In this document: piece by piece, positions 6,042 through 14,661 of the stretch
Numbering within the stretch: the stretch's first letter is position 1
How the letters are laid out: every line of letters begins with the position of its first letter
Assembly: GCA_029934915.1 (NCBI GenBank)
Contig: JAOZLI010000025.1
Coordinates: 1 to 17,466 of the forward strand
Direction of reading: 5' to 3'
DNA length: 17,466 nt
From: Desulfocapsa sp.
GTDB taxonomy: Bacteria; Desulfobacterota; Desulfobulbia; Desulfobulbales; Desulfocapsaceae
The notes under the pieces: model-generated
What the model was told of the DNA's origin: nothing
Database searches by the model: none
What the model saw: only the letters and a program-made list of their open reading frames with translations
Translations under genes and position numbers: made by a program

Positions 6042-7156
6042 GTGGACCAATTCATATCCGAAAGGACGAAACCTTTACCCTAAACGTGGGACCGCAGCAT
6101 CCGGCAACTCATGGTGTTCTTCGGGTAAAGATGGAAATGGATGGTGAATATATCGTTAAGGCCGAAACAGTCCTTGGTTATATTCATCGTATGCACGAAT
6201 TGATGGGTGAAAATAGAACCTACCCACAGGTTCTACCCAACCTCAGTCGTCTTGATTATCTTGGTGCCATGGGCTACACCCACGGACATGTTCTAGCAAT
6301 AGAACGTGCAGCAGGTATAGAAGTCCCGGAACGTGCTGAGTATATTCGTGCGATTATGGTTGAGTTAAACAGAATATCATCCCATCTCTTCTGGTTTGGT
6401 GCTTTTGTTATGGATCTTGGCGGTTTCACCCCTCTTATGTATGCCATTCAAGATCGTGAACATATTCTTGATCTTATGGAAGCGGTAACCGGATCACGTC
6501 TCACATACTGTTACTTCCGTTTTGGCGGATTATATAATGATGTAGACGACGATTTTATCAATGCTACCCGTGCCGTTATTCCAATGTTACGAAAGTCGTT
6601 GAAGAAATATGATGCACTGGTAACCGGCAATATCATTTTCAGGAAACGCCTTGAAGATATCGGGCCCATATCCGCTGAAATGTGTCGGAAATATGGTGCC
6701 ACAGGTCCTGTCGCCAGAGGTGCAGGCCTGGACTTTGATGTACGAAAGAACGAACCCTATTCTGTGTATCCTGAATTTGATTTTGATATCCCTGTGTATC
6801 ATGAGTGTGACTCATTAGCACGCTACAAGGTACGCATGGATGAGATGGAGCAGTCATTGCGCATTATTGAACAGGGGCTCGACAAATTGCCTGACGGGCC
6901 AATTATGCCCAAGAAAAAACCAAAACTTATTAAACCTCCAGTAGGAGATTATTATCAGGCTGTGGAAACAGCTCGTGGCAGTTTTGGTATTAGAATTGTT
7001 AGTGACGGTACTAAAAATGCCTATCGCTTCAAACTTCGCTCTCCGACGTATTCCAACATGTCTCTCTTTGACGAGGCATGTGAGGGCATGATGATTATGG
7101 ATGCGCTCGCTATGATGGGGAGTCTTGATCTGGTAATACCTGAGATTGACAGGTAA
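6038..7156 (+). CDS. nuoD: Complex I subunit D (49-kDa subunit, quinone site)
   Basis: Forms the quinone-binding cavity with NuoB and is related to [NiFe]-hydrogenase large subunits, without their nickel ligands. Its 372 residues are slightly short of the usual 390-420. The N-terminal GPQHPATHGVLR block supplies H25, and SRLDYLGAM supplies Y74, equivalent to the quinone-headgroup His and Tyr known in Thermus Nqo4. Other blocks are ELNRISSHLFWFGAFVMDLG, the GARGAG-like region VARGAGLDFDVR, and the C-terminal LRSPTYSNMSLF followed by the invariant ending EIDR. It overlaps nuoC by 4 bp. No NuoE, F or G gene follows: the next gene is nuoH. Confidence 0.97.
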   Translation: MSGPIHIRKDETFTLNVGPQHPATHGVLRVKMEMDGEYIVKAETVLGYIHRMHELMGENRTYPQVLPNLSRLDYLGAMGYTHGHVLAIERAAGIEVPERAEYIRAIMVELNRISSHLFWFGAFVMDLGGFTPLMYAIQDREHILDLMEAVTGSRLTYCYFRFGGLYNDVDDDFINATRAVIPMLRKSLKKYDALVTGNIIFRKRLEDIGPISAEMCRKYGATGPVARGAGLDFDVRKNEPYSVYPEFDFDIPVYHECDSLARYKVRMDEMEQSLRIIEQGLDKLPDGPIMPKKKPKLIKPPVGDYYQAVETARGSFGIRIVSDGTKNAYRFKLRSPTYSNMSLFDEACEGMMIMDALAMMGSLDLVIPEIDR

Positions 7157-7168
7157 GGGAGAAGTCGT

Positions 7169-8155
7169 ATGAGTTTAACAATACTAAATGCGGTGGTTGC
7201 AGTTGTTGCTGCCATTGCCTTTGCCGCAGCAAATGCTGCGTATCTTGTCTGGGCAGAGCGTCGGGGAGCAGGTCGAATTCAGCGTCGTCCCGGCCCAAAC
7301 GTTAATGGCCCCTTAGGACTATTACAGCCACCATGTGATGGTATTAAGCTGATGACCAAACAGCTGATGATACCCGGTGGTGCTGACAAAGCCTTGTTTA
7401 TGGTGGCACCGGTTCTAGCAATGGCTCCAGCAATTATGAGTTTTGTCACCATTCCATTTAGTGAAACCATTGTCGCTCACTCCATGAACGTTGGGGTGCT
7501 GATGATATTTGCCTTTGCCTCCCTTGGTGGTATGTCTATCCTCCTCGCGGGTTGGGGCTCACGCAATAAATATGGTGTCATGGCTTCAGTTCGTGCTGTC
7601 TCCCAGAATATATCCTACGAAGTCCCAATGCTTATCACAGTTATCACCATCGTGATGATGGCAGGTACCATGAACCTTAAAGAACTGGTTGCTGCGCAGG
7701 CTGGAGGTATATGGAATTGGAACCTAATCCCATCACTGTCCAGTCCTCTGATGCCAGTATCCTTTCTCATTTTCTTTATCTGCTCACTCGCAGAGACCAA
7801 CCGGGCTCCATTTGATCTTGGTGAGGCTGAAAGTGAGTTAGTAGCTGGTTTCCATACAGAGTATGGAAGTATGGGATTCGGTCTGTTCTTTATGGGAGAG
7901 TACGCAAACATCGTTATTGGAGCAAGCCTGATTACCATCCTGTTTCTTGGTGGCTGGGATTGTCCACTAGGACTCTTCCCTGGTGTCTGGTGGTTCCTAC
8001 TGAAAATTTACATGCTGATCTTCTCATTTATTTGGATTCGCTGGACTTTCCCACGAACAACCATTTATGGACTGCTCAATTTGAGCTGGAAGATACTTAT
8101 TCCCATCTCACTGTTTAACCTGCTGCTCACAGCCGGATTACTGAAGGTATTTTAA
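7169..8155 (+). CDS. nuoH: Complex I subunit H (membrane anchor for the quinone module)
   Basis: Integral membrane subunit that bridges NuoB/NuoD to the proton-pumping arm and forms part of the quinone tunnel (E-channel). It has 328 residues with about eight membrane helices. Family landmarks are WAERRGAGRIQRRPGPNVNG (28-47) and the acidic cytoplasmic loop starting at AETNRAPFDLGEAE (208-221), which continues with ESE and a GFHTEYG turn. A GGGAGA ribosome-binding site lies in the 12-bp gap after nuoD. No truncation is seen. Confidence 0.97.
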   Translation: MSLTILNAVVAVVAAIAFAAANAAYLVWAERRGAGRIQRRPGPNVNGPLGLLQPPCDGIKLMTKQLMIPGGADKALFMVAPVLAMAPAIMSFVTIPFSETIVAHSMNVGVLMIFAFASLGGMSILLAGWGSRNKYGVMASVRAVSQNISYEVPMLITVITIVMMAGTMNLKELVAAQAGGIWNWNLIPSLSSPLMPVSFLIFFICSLAETNRAPFDLGEAESELVAGFHTEYGSMGFGLFFMGEYANIVIGASLITILFLGGWDCPLGLFPGVWWFLLKIYMLIFSFIWIRWTFPRTTIYGLLNLSWKILIPISLFNLLLTAGLLKVF

Positions 8156-8156
8156 T

Positions 8157-8627
8157 ATGGGTGCCTATTTTAGCGAAATATTTCTTGGACTCAAAAGCCT
8201 GGCCATTGGTCTGGGGATAACGTTCAAGGAATTCTTCAAACCTGTGGTTACGGTTCCCTATCCGTACAAAACTCTCAAAATGAGTGACCGCTATCGTGGT
8301 CATATCGAATTGATAGAAAATGAGGATGGGAAACCCAAATGTGTAGCCTGTGGTATGTGTCAGCGAGCCTGTCCATCAGGTTGCATAAGCCTTGCTTCAA
8401 AATCAGTTGAATATGAAGTTGAAGTGAAAGGCGAAATGAAAACTAAAAAGAAAAAGGTCTTAACCAAATACGACCTGAACTTCACTACCTGTTCTCTATG
8501 TGGTCAGTGTGTGGAGAGTTGTGGCTTTGGAGCCATCACTTTTTCTAAGGACTACAATCTTGCTTCATTTCGTAAGGAAGATTTCCATTTCGACCTTCTT
8601 AATAGATTGAAGGAGAGAAACGCATGA
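8157..8627 (+). CDS. nuoI: Complex I subunit I, two [4Fe-4S] ferredoxin-type subunit
   Basis: Carries clusters N6a and N6b, which pass electrons to N2 in NuoB. Two CxxCxxCxxxC motifs are intact: C62/C65/C68/C72 (CVACGMCQRACP) and C112/C115/C118/C122 (CSLCGQCVESCG). In the second motif the usual Pro after the last Cys is Gly. The N-terminal amphipathic helix (about 5-25) is the expected membrane-surface anchor. Between the clusters lies a lysine-rich turn (KGEMKTKKKK). The ATG begins one base after the nuoH stop. With NuoE, F and G absent, NuoI would be the entry point for electrons from a soluble donor. Confidence 0.96.
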   Translation: MGAYFSEIFLGLKSLAIGLGITFKEFFKPVVTVPYPYKTLKMSDRYRGHIELIENEDGKPKCVACGMCQRACPSGCISLASKSVEYEVEVKGEMKTKKKKVLTKYDLNFTTCSLCGQCVESCGFGAITFSKDYNLASFRKEDFHFDLLNRLKERNA

Positions 8628-9196
8628 ACATAATGGACCAAGTAAATTCCTTGCTTCCAGGTTTCCTCACTGCTGATGGATTCGCAGGGGTTGCTGATGA
8701 AGCTGCAGGAATTGTCTTTCTCATAATGCTTGCCACTACAATTATTGGTGGAATTATAGCATGTAATTCGAAACGACTTGTTCGTGCAGTAGCTGGTTTG
8801 GCTCTCTGTTTTGTTGGAGTTGCCGCCATCTACTACTATTTGAATTCACCCTTTGTTGCCATGATGCAGATGTTAATCTATGTAGGAGCGGTTTGTATTA
8901 CCATCGCCTTTGCCATCATGCTTGCTGCACCAGAAGACAAAGTAAAGCCTGGACCTTCCGGCCCCTTAAGCGGTCCGCTTGGTTTAATTACTGCGGGTCT
9001 TGCAACCATCGGAATGATTGGACTAGCCGTAAAAACAGTTTTCCCTGTCATGCCCAAAATAAATATGGGTTCCGTTCAACTCATCGGTGTTAAATTACTG
9101 ACTAATTATTCCATGGTCTTTGAGCTTGTTTCAATTGTGCTGCTCATCGCCATCCTGGGATCTCTAGTTATTGCCCGTCACGGAAGGAGCAAATAA
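8624..9196 (+). CDS. nuoJ: Complex I subunit J
   Basis: Membrane subunit whose third helix moves during turnover and links quinone chemistry to pumping. It has 190 residues and about five membrane helices. The typical region LNSPFVAMMQMLIYVGAV around 73-90 is clear, including the Y-V-G-A block of TM3. The protein has roughly 25 residues before the first helix, a longer N-terminus than in E. coli. The ATG overlaps the nuoI stop as ATGA and has an AAGGAGAG ribosome-binding site. An ATG three codons later is an alternative start. Confidence 0.95.
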   Translation: MNIMDQVNSLLPGFLTADGFAGVADEAAGIVFLIMLATTIIGGIIACNSKRLVRAVAGLALCFVGVAAIYYYLNSPFVAMMQMLIYVGAVCITIAFAIMLAAPEDKVKPGPSGPLSGPLGLITAGLATIGMIGLAVKTVFPVMPKINMGSVQLIGVKLLTNYSMVFELVSIVLLIAILGSLVIARHGRSK

Positions 9197-9523
9197 ATGT
9201 CGCTTTTAAACCTTCATAACGATCTAAACACATATCTTGTTCTTGCAGCAATCCTGTTTGGAATGGGTATTTATGGATTGGTTACCAGAAAGACACTTGT
9301 CGGTATGCTGATTGCTTCCGAGTTAGTGCTTGTTGCATCGTCCATAAATATTATGGCGTTTAACAGATTCACTGCTCCCGACCCTGCCATTGGCCAGATT
9401 TTCGCTCTATTTATTATGGCAATTGCCGCAGCAGAAGCTGCTATTGGCTTGAGTATCACCATTGCAGTATATCGTAATTACAAATCCGTCGACATCGAAG
9501 ATATCGTCGACCTTCAAGGTTAG
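9197..9523 (+). CDS. nuoK: Complex I subunit K
   Basis: Three-helix membrane subunit homologous to MrpC that relays charge between NuoJ and the antiporter-like subunits. It has 108 residues. The two buried glutamates needed in the family are present: E42 (IASELVLVASSINI) and E80 (AIAAAEAAIGLSI). The C-terminus SVDIEDIVDLQG is of the usual type. The ATG starts immediately after the nuoJ TAA, preceded by GGAAGGAG. Confidence 0.97.
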   Translation: MSLLNLHNDLNTYLVLAAILFGMGIYGLVTRKTLVGMLIASELVLVASSINIMAFNRFTAPDPAIGQIFALFIMAIAAAEAAIGLSITIAVYRNYKSVDIEDIVDLQG

Positions 9524-9541
9524 GAAAGAGGAACATCTGAC

Positions 9542-11023
9542 ATGGAAATTCAAACGGTAAGTTCCGTAAAACTTCTCGTCGCGCTTCTTGTTCCACTCAT
9601 TGGCACACTCGGTGTGCTCTTTGTTGGCAAAAACGAGAATGTACGTGAAGGGGTTTCATCTGCAGCATCGGTAATTCTTCTCCTGATTGTTGCTTCAATG
9701 ATTCCAACAGTCTTGAGTGGTAAAGTTCTCGTGTACCATATGTTTACAATACTGCCCGGGATCTCTGTCACATTGCGGGCTGATGGCATGTCCATGATCT
9801 TTGCGCTCGTAGCATCGTCGCTTTGGACCATAGCAGTTTATTACTCCCTGGGATATATGCGAGCCCATGCTGAACATGCACAGACACGATTTAATGCATG
9901 CTTTGCCCTTGCAATCTTTGGCGCCATTGGTGTTGCATTTTCTGACAACTTCTTCACTATGTATCTCTTTTATGAGATCGTCTCTGTCTGTACCTATCCA
10001 TTGGTTGCTCATGCTCAAGACAAGGCTGGTTATGAAGGAGCCCGTAAATATATCGTTTACCTGACGACTACAGCTAAGCTCTTTTTACTACCTGCTCTAA
10101 TTCTGATTTATGTAATCACTGGAACACTCGATTTTCCACATAATATTTCAGATGGTATGTTTTCGGGAGATACCCAATCCTGGATTGTGATCATGCTGTA
10201 CATCTTCTGTCTCTTTGGCTTTGCCAAAAACGGTGTAATGCCATTTCATCACTGGCTCCCTGGAGCCATGGTCGCACCAACGCCCGTATCAGCTTTGCTC
10301 CATGCTGTGGCCGTTGTTAAAGTTGGTGTGTTCTGTACTACACGTACCATGCTCTATGTTTTTGGTGTGGACACCATGCATGCACTCAATCTTGGTATTC
10401 CCACGGCCTACTTCGTCGGGTTTACCATTATCATGGCATCTGTTCTAGCTCTATCAAAAAATAATCTTAAAGAACGGCTGGCTTACTCTACAATTTCTCA
10501 GCTCTCTTATATTATTCTTGGTGTAGCGTTACTCACTCCTGCGGCAATCGATGGTGGACTTATTCACATCGTTAACCATGCGTTCTCAAAGATTACACTC
10601 TTCTTCTGTGCCGGTGCAATTATGATTGCCCATCACAAAAAAGACCTCTCTGAAATGGGAGGGCTGGGTAAAAGCATGCCGATCACCTTTGCCTGTTTCT
10701 TTATCGCTTCACTTTCCATGATTGGTGCTCCTCCCGTTGCCGGATTTGTAACCAAATGGAACCTACTAGTCGGATCTATTCAGGCTGATCAGATCGGGAT
10801 ACTCCTTATCTTGATAACCTCGACAATATTAAATGCCGCTTACTTTATGCCGGTTACTATTAAAGCATTTTTCGGAAAGCGTCCGGAAGGTGAAACATAT
10901 CAAGGTATCCAGGAAGCACCACTCTCAATGCTTATCCCCATTGTAATAGCATGTACGATTTCGGTGATTCTCGGTATCTTCCCTAACTTTATGATGCAAT
11001 TTGTAAGGATGGTGACAGGATGA
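9542..11023 (+). CDS. Complex I antiporter-like subunit, NuoL/MrpD-type without C-terminal arm (L1)
   Basis: One of four antiporter-like membrane subunits in this operon, with 493 residues and about 14 membrane helices. Key residues of the proton path are intact: E145 in TM5 (FYEIVSVCTYPLV), K229 in TM7 (FAKNGVMPFHHWLPGAM), H254 and K260 in TM8 (LLHAVAVVKVGVF), and K350 in the later broken helix (HAFSKITLFF). The APTPVSALLHA block is NuoL/MrpA-like. The protein ends right after the last helix, so it lacks the long lateral helix and final anchor of canonical NuoL. I therefore leave the symbol empty although databases may call it nuoL. Its stop overlaps the next start as ATGA. Confidence 0.93.
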   Translation: MEIQTVSSVKLLVALLVPLIGTLGVLFVGKNENVREGVSSAASVILLLIVASMIPTVLSGKVLVYHMFTILPGISVTLRADGMSMIFALVASSLWTIAVYYSLGYMRAHAEHAQTRFNACFALAIFGAIGVAFSDNFFTMYLFYEIVSVCTYPLVAHAQDKAGYEGARKYIVYLTTTAKLFLLPALILIYVITGTLDFPHNISDGMFSGDTQSWIVIMLYIFCLFGFAKNGVMPFHHWLPGAMVAPTPVSALLHAVAVVKVGVFCTTRTMLYVFGVDTMHALNLGIPTAYFVGFTIIMASVLALSKNNLKERLAYSTISQLSYIILGVALLTPAAIDGGLIHIVNHAFSKITLFFCAGAIMIAHHKKDLSEMGGLGKSMPITFACFFIASLSMIGAPPVAGFVTKWNLLVGSIQADQIGILLILITSTILNAAYFMPVTIKAFFGKRPEGETYQGIQEAPLSMLIPIVIACTISVILGIFPNFMMQFVRMVTG

Positions 11024-11271
11024 TTGCGAATCTAATCGACTACCTATCCGACCGGTTACCCTTGGTAACAAAGGTCTGCTATGTGGCCATGGCCTTCATA
11101 GTATTCTGGAGTATGTCTGTGGATACATCCCACGCACATACCTGGGCAGAAAAAATGATACCAGGATTCTGGTCACTCTTTGGAATTTCCAGCTGTGCCG
11201 TCGTTATTATGGTGGCAAGATGGTATGGCAAGAGTGGTATCCAGACCCGGGAGGACTATTATGACAATTAG
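11020..11271 (+). CDS. Small two-helix membrane protein between two antiporter-like subunits
   Basis: An 83-residue protein with two predicted membrane helices (about 14-32 and 48-66), a connecting loop DTSHAHTWAEKMIPGFW rich in His/Trp, and a charged tail ending TREDYYDN. It is not a known core complex I subunit that I can name. Its ATG overlaps the stop of L1 by 4 bp, and its end overlaps the start of L2 by 11 bp, so it is translated as part of the operon. I recall similar small proteins beside such antiporter genes in other Desulfobacterota, but this is memory, not a search. A plausible role is as an accessory or spacer subunit between L1 and L2. Confidence 0.85.
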   Translation: MIANLIDYLSDRLPLVTKVCYVAMAFIVFWSMSVDTSHAHTWAEKMIPGFWSLFGISSCAVVIMVARWYGKSGIQTREDYYDN

Positions 11272-13048
11272 TTTTATGCATCCGGCACTTATAATGATCG
11301 TGGGAGCACTCTTGCTGCCATTGGTCCGTGGGCCGTTTCGCAAACCATTTATGTTTCTTGTTCCTCTGCTAACGTTTATTGATGTAATTTACCTTAGTCA
11401 ACATCCTGGAACTTACGGTATCTTCCAATTTATGGATTGGGAATTAACCTTCGGTCGTGTCGATCGGTTGTCAATGATCTTTGCCTTTATCATGGCGCTT
11501 ATGGCTATCATTGGTACCATTTATGGTATGCATGTAGAAGATGAATGGCAGCATATGGCCGCTTGGTTTTATGTAGCTGGATCATTGGGTGCTATATATG
11601 CTGGTGATTTTATAACTCTCTTTGTCTTCTGGGAAATGATGGCTTTTGCCTCTACTTTCCTTATCTGGGCAAGAAAAGATACTGAGGCATTGGAAGCTGG
11701 GTATCGTTACATTCTGGTGCATACCTTTGGCGGTGTCGTTCTTCTCATAGGATTTGTTCTGCGCTATCAGGCCACGGGTGATCTCAGTTTTGATCTCTTA
11801 AACGTTCAAAATCCCGAGATATATACCTGGCTGATTATGATTGGCCTCATGCTTAATGCCGCTGTTCCACCAGTACACTCCTGGTTGCCTGATGCATACT
11901 CTAAGGCCACCGCGATTGGTGCAGTTTTTATGTGTGCGTTCACAACCAAAACAGCTGTATATACTTTGATCCGCAGCTGTGCTGGATTTGATGTACTGAT
12001 TTATCTCGGTGTCTTTATGGCCATCTACGGGATTATTTATGCTGTAATGGAAAATGATGTACGCAAACTTCTTGGTTGGGAAATTATCTCTCAGGTTGGA
12101 TACATGGTTGCAGCCGTCGGTATAGGTACATCCCTTGCCATCAATGGTGCCTGTGCCCATGCTTTTGCCCACATCCTTTACAAAGGTCTTCTCTTTATGG
12201 CAGCTGGTGCTATTCTCACCACCACTGGCAGACAGAAACTTTCTGAACTCGGAGGCTTGTATAAGAAAATGCCGGGGACAATGATTTTTATGCTTATTGG
12301 CGGACTCGCAGTATCAGGTCTTCCACTGATGTCAGGATTTGTCTCTAAATCTATGATCATTTCAGCAGCATTCGAATCACATATACTCTGGGCTGGTTTT
12401 GCGCTCACTTTTGTATCAGCTGGCACATTCCTTGCCGCCGGACTAAGGCTCCCTTACCTACTCTTCTTTGGCAAAAATAACTGTTCTGAAGAAACCTGGG
12501 AGAAGGCACAGGATCCATCCTGGAATATGCAACTGGCCATGACCATAGGCGGGTTCCTCTGTATCTTTATTGGTTGCTATCTTCCCTTTTTGTACAACAT
12601 GCTGCCTTACACCGAGATATCATATCACCCATACGGTGCATATCATCTCAGTGAAACAATACAGATTATGGCATTTACAGCTTTTGGATTCTTCATGCTT
12701 CGTAAGTATATTATGCCAAAAAATACAATTAGTTTAGACCTTGATTGGTTTTATCGCATGGGTGGCAGAGCATTTCTCTGGACTGTTAAAAACCCACTGC
12801 AATACTTTGACACTGCCCTTTCTAAATTTTACAAGTCTGTTGGTATCAGTTGCTTGATGGAAACTTCTAAATTCTGGTCCTGGTTTGACTGGAATGGAAT
12901 TGATGGTGTAGTTGACGGCACAGCACGTTGTGTGCAGGCTATTGGTCGCAGAGTGACAATTGTTCTGCAACGTGGACAGATTCAACAAACTATTTGCTAC
13001 ACGGTATCTTTTGCAGCCGTACTCCTTGTAGCTTACGTCTGGTTATAA
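11261..13048 (+). CDS. Complex I antiporter-like subunit with NuoL-like C-terminal arm (L2)
   Basis: Second antiporter-like subunit, 595 residues. The start at 11261 is chosen for its GGGAGG ribosome-binding site six bases upstream; an upstream in-frame ATG at 11180 would add an unlikely 27-residue extension. The antiporter core has E125 (FVFWEMMAFAS), K230 (AFTTKTAVY) and K308 (HILYKGLLF). The TM7 position usually held by Lys is N199 (LMLNAAVPPVHSWLPDAY), a type I remember from MrpD-like proteins of this subgroup. After a helix at about 465-482 come roughly 90 polar or amphipathic residues and a final membrane helix (577-594), resembling the lateral helix and terminal anchor of NuoL. It is thus the best candidate for the distal subunit. 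Confidence 0.93.
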   Translation: MTISFMHPALIMIVGALLLPLVRGPFRKPFMFLVPLLTFIDVIYLSQHPGTYGIFQFMDWELTFGRVDRLSMIFAFIMALMAIIGTIYGMHVEDEWQHMAAWFYVAGSLGAIYAGDFITLFVFWEMMAFASTFLIWARKDTEALEAGYRYILVHTFGGVVLLIGFVLRYQATGDLSFDLLNVQNPEIYTWLIMIGLMLNAAVPPVHSWLPDAYSKATAIGAVFMCAFTTKTAVYTLIRSCAGFDVLIYLGVFMAIYGIIYAVMENDVRKLLGWEIISQVGYMVAAVGIGTSLAINGACAHAFAHILYKGLLFMAAGAILTTTGRQKLSELGGLYKKMPGTMIFMLIGGLAVSGLPLMSGFVSKSMIISAAFESHILWAGFALTFVSAGTFLAAGLRLPYLLFFGKNNCSEETWEKAQDPSWNMQLAMTIGGFLCIFIGCYLPFLYNMLPYTEISYHPYGAYHLSETIQIMAFTAFGFFMLRKYIMPKNTISLDLDWFYRMGGRAFLWTVKNPLQYFDTALSKFYKSVGISCLMETSKFWSWFDWNGIDGVVDGTARCVQAIGRRVTIVLQRGQIQQTICYTVSFAAVLLVAYVWL

Positions 13049-13106
13049 TTCCTGACTAACTGAATAACATAATTTCGGACAAATAAGAAACTAAGGAACA
13101 CTGGAA

Positions 13107-14633
13107 ATGGATCAACTACTTTTCAATCAACAGTACCCACACATTTTGAGCACGCTTATTTTCCTGCCATTGGCAGGAGCAATGCTGCTGCTCTTTGTAA
13201 GAAACGAATCCTTTGCCAGATACTGGGCTCTTGGAGTGACCATCGTAACAGCAATTATATCAATTCCTCTACTGAGTGCATTTGATAGCGGGACTTCCAA
13301 ATTTCAATTTGTAGAGAAGGTCACTTGGATTAAGTCTCTTAACATTGACTACGTTATAGGGATTGACGGGATCTCCATCCTGCTCATAATGCTTACCACG
13401 CTGATTATGCCCCTTTGTGTACTTGCATCATGGACATATATCAAAACAAGAGTACAGGCATTTATGGTTTGCCTTATGATTATGGAAACAGCAATGCTTG
13501 GTGTTTTCTGTGCCCTTGATTTTGTATTATTCTATGTTCTCTGGGAAGCCATGCTGATACCTATGTATATGCTTATCGGTATATGGGGTGGTCCTCGGAA
13601 GATCTATGCATCCGTCAAATTCTTTTTGTATACTCTTGCAGGCTCCGTTATGCTGCTTGTTGCCATTATCTGGCTCTATATTAATAATGGATACAGCTTT
13701 TTTATCCCGGATATGATGTGGCAAAATTACTCAAGCACTGCGCAGATATTCCTTTTTCTTGCCTTCTTTCTGGCCTTTGCCATTAAGGTACCTATGTTTC
13801 CTTTTCATACATGGTTACCGGCAGCACATGTTGAAGCGCCCACAGCAGGTTCAGTCATCCTTGCCTCTGTTTTATTGAAGATGGGTACATATGGCTTTCT
13901 GCGATTTGCAATTCCCATTACCCCTGAAGCAACCATGCTCCTGGCCGAACCCATACTTTGGCTCTCCATAGCCGGTATTATGTATGGCGGTTTTACGGCC
14001 CTTGCTCAAAATGATATGAAAAAGCTTATTGCCTACTCTTCAGTTGGTCATATGGGTTTCGTAACACTTGGTATTTTTGTCTTGAATACCAGAGGCGTTG
14101 AAGGTGCAATTTTGCAGATGATTAATCATGGAATTACCACTGGTGCACTCTTTCTCTGTATCGGTATGATCTACGAGAGAACCCATTCTCGAGAATTGAG
14201 TGATGCGATGGGACTTGGCAAATATATGCCAATTTATGCTACATTTCTCGCATTTTTCTCACTTTCATCATTTGGTTTTCCTGGGACCAATAGTTTCGTT
14301 GGTGAGTTGCTGATTATTGCAGGAACTTTTGAACACTCCACTGTTCTTGCACTGGCATGTATCCCTGGCGCAGTTCTGGCTGCGGCTTACATGCTTCGTA
14401 TGCTGCAAAAAATAATCTGGGGTGACACTAACAATCCTGATCAATCAAAGATGGTAGATCTTAATGTGCGTGAAATTGTAACACTTGCCCCTTTTCTGTT
14501 TTTTGTTTTCTGGATTGGCCTGGGCGCACAACCATTTTTAGATATTATTCATGTAAGTGTAGAGAATCTGCTAAATAATTACCATGGTTTCACAAATCAA
14601 GCCGTGGCAATTACAGAACTTATTATCCATTAA
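13107..14633 (+). CDS. nuoM: Complex I antiporter-like subunit M
   Basis: Third antiporter-like membrane subunit, 508 residues and about 14 helices, with strong NuoM character. The proton-path residues are E147 (VLWEAMLIPMYMLIG), K227 (FAIKVPMFPFHTWLPAAH), K258 (VLLKMGTYGFLR) and the NuoM-typical late glutamate E400 (TNSFVGELLI). The block QNDMKKLIAYSSVGHMGF is also diagnostic. An AAGGAA ribosome-binding site lies near 13095, within the 58-bp gap after L2, the largest gap in the operon; I see no terminator or clear promoter in it. Confidence 0.97.
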   Translation: MDQLLFNQQYPHILSTLIFLPLAGAMLLLFVRNESFARYWALGVTIVTAIISIPLLSAFDSGTSKFQFVEKVTWIKSLNIDYVIGIDGISILLIMLTTLIMPLCVLASWTYIKTRVQAFMVCLMIMETAMLGVFCALDFVLFYVLWEAMLIPMYMLIGIWGGPRKIYASVKFFLYTLAGSVMLLVAIIWLYINNGYSFFIPDMMWQNYSSTAQIFLFLAFFLAFAIKVPMFPFHTWLPAAHVEAPTAGSVILASVLLKMGTYGFLRFAIPITPEATMLLAEPILWLSIAGIMYGGFTALAQNDMKKLIAYSSVGHMGFVTLGIFVLNTRGVEGAILQMINHGITTGALFLCIGMIYERTHSRELSDAMGLGKYMPIYATFLAFFSLSSFGFPGTNSFVGELLIIAGTFEHSTVLALACIPGAVLAAAYMLRMLQKIIWGDTNNPDQSKMVDLNVREIVTLAPFLFFVFWIGLGAQPFLDIIHVSVENLLNNYHGFTNQAVAITELIIH

Positions 14634-14661
14634 TAGCGTTTAACCGAAGAAGGTAATACAA

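Noticed and set aside
11180..11260. Upstream 27-residue extension of L2
   Set aside because: It has no ribosome-binding site, lies inside the 83-residue gene, and its residues do not look like a membrane-subunit N-terminus. The ATG at 11261 has a GGGAGG site.
9542..13048. L1, the small gene and L2 as fragments of one broken nuoL
   Set aside because: L1 and L2 each contain a complete antiporter core with their own E and K motifs, and the genes use coupled start-stop overlaps with ribosome-binding sites. This is not decay.
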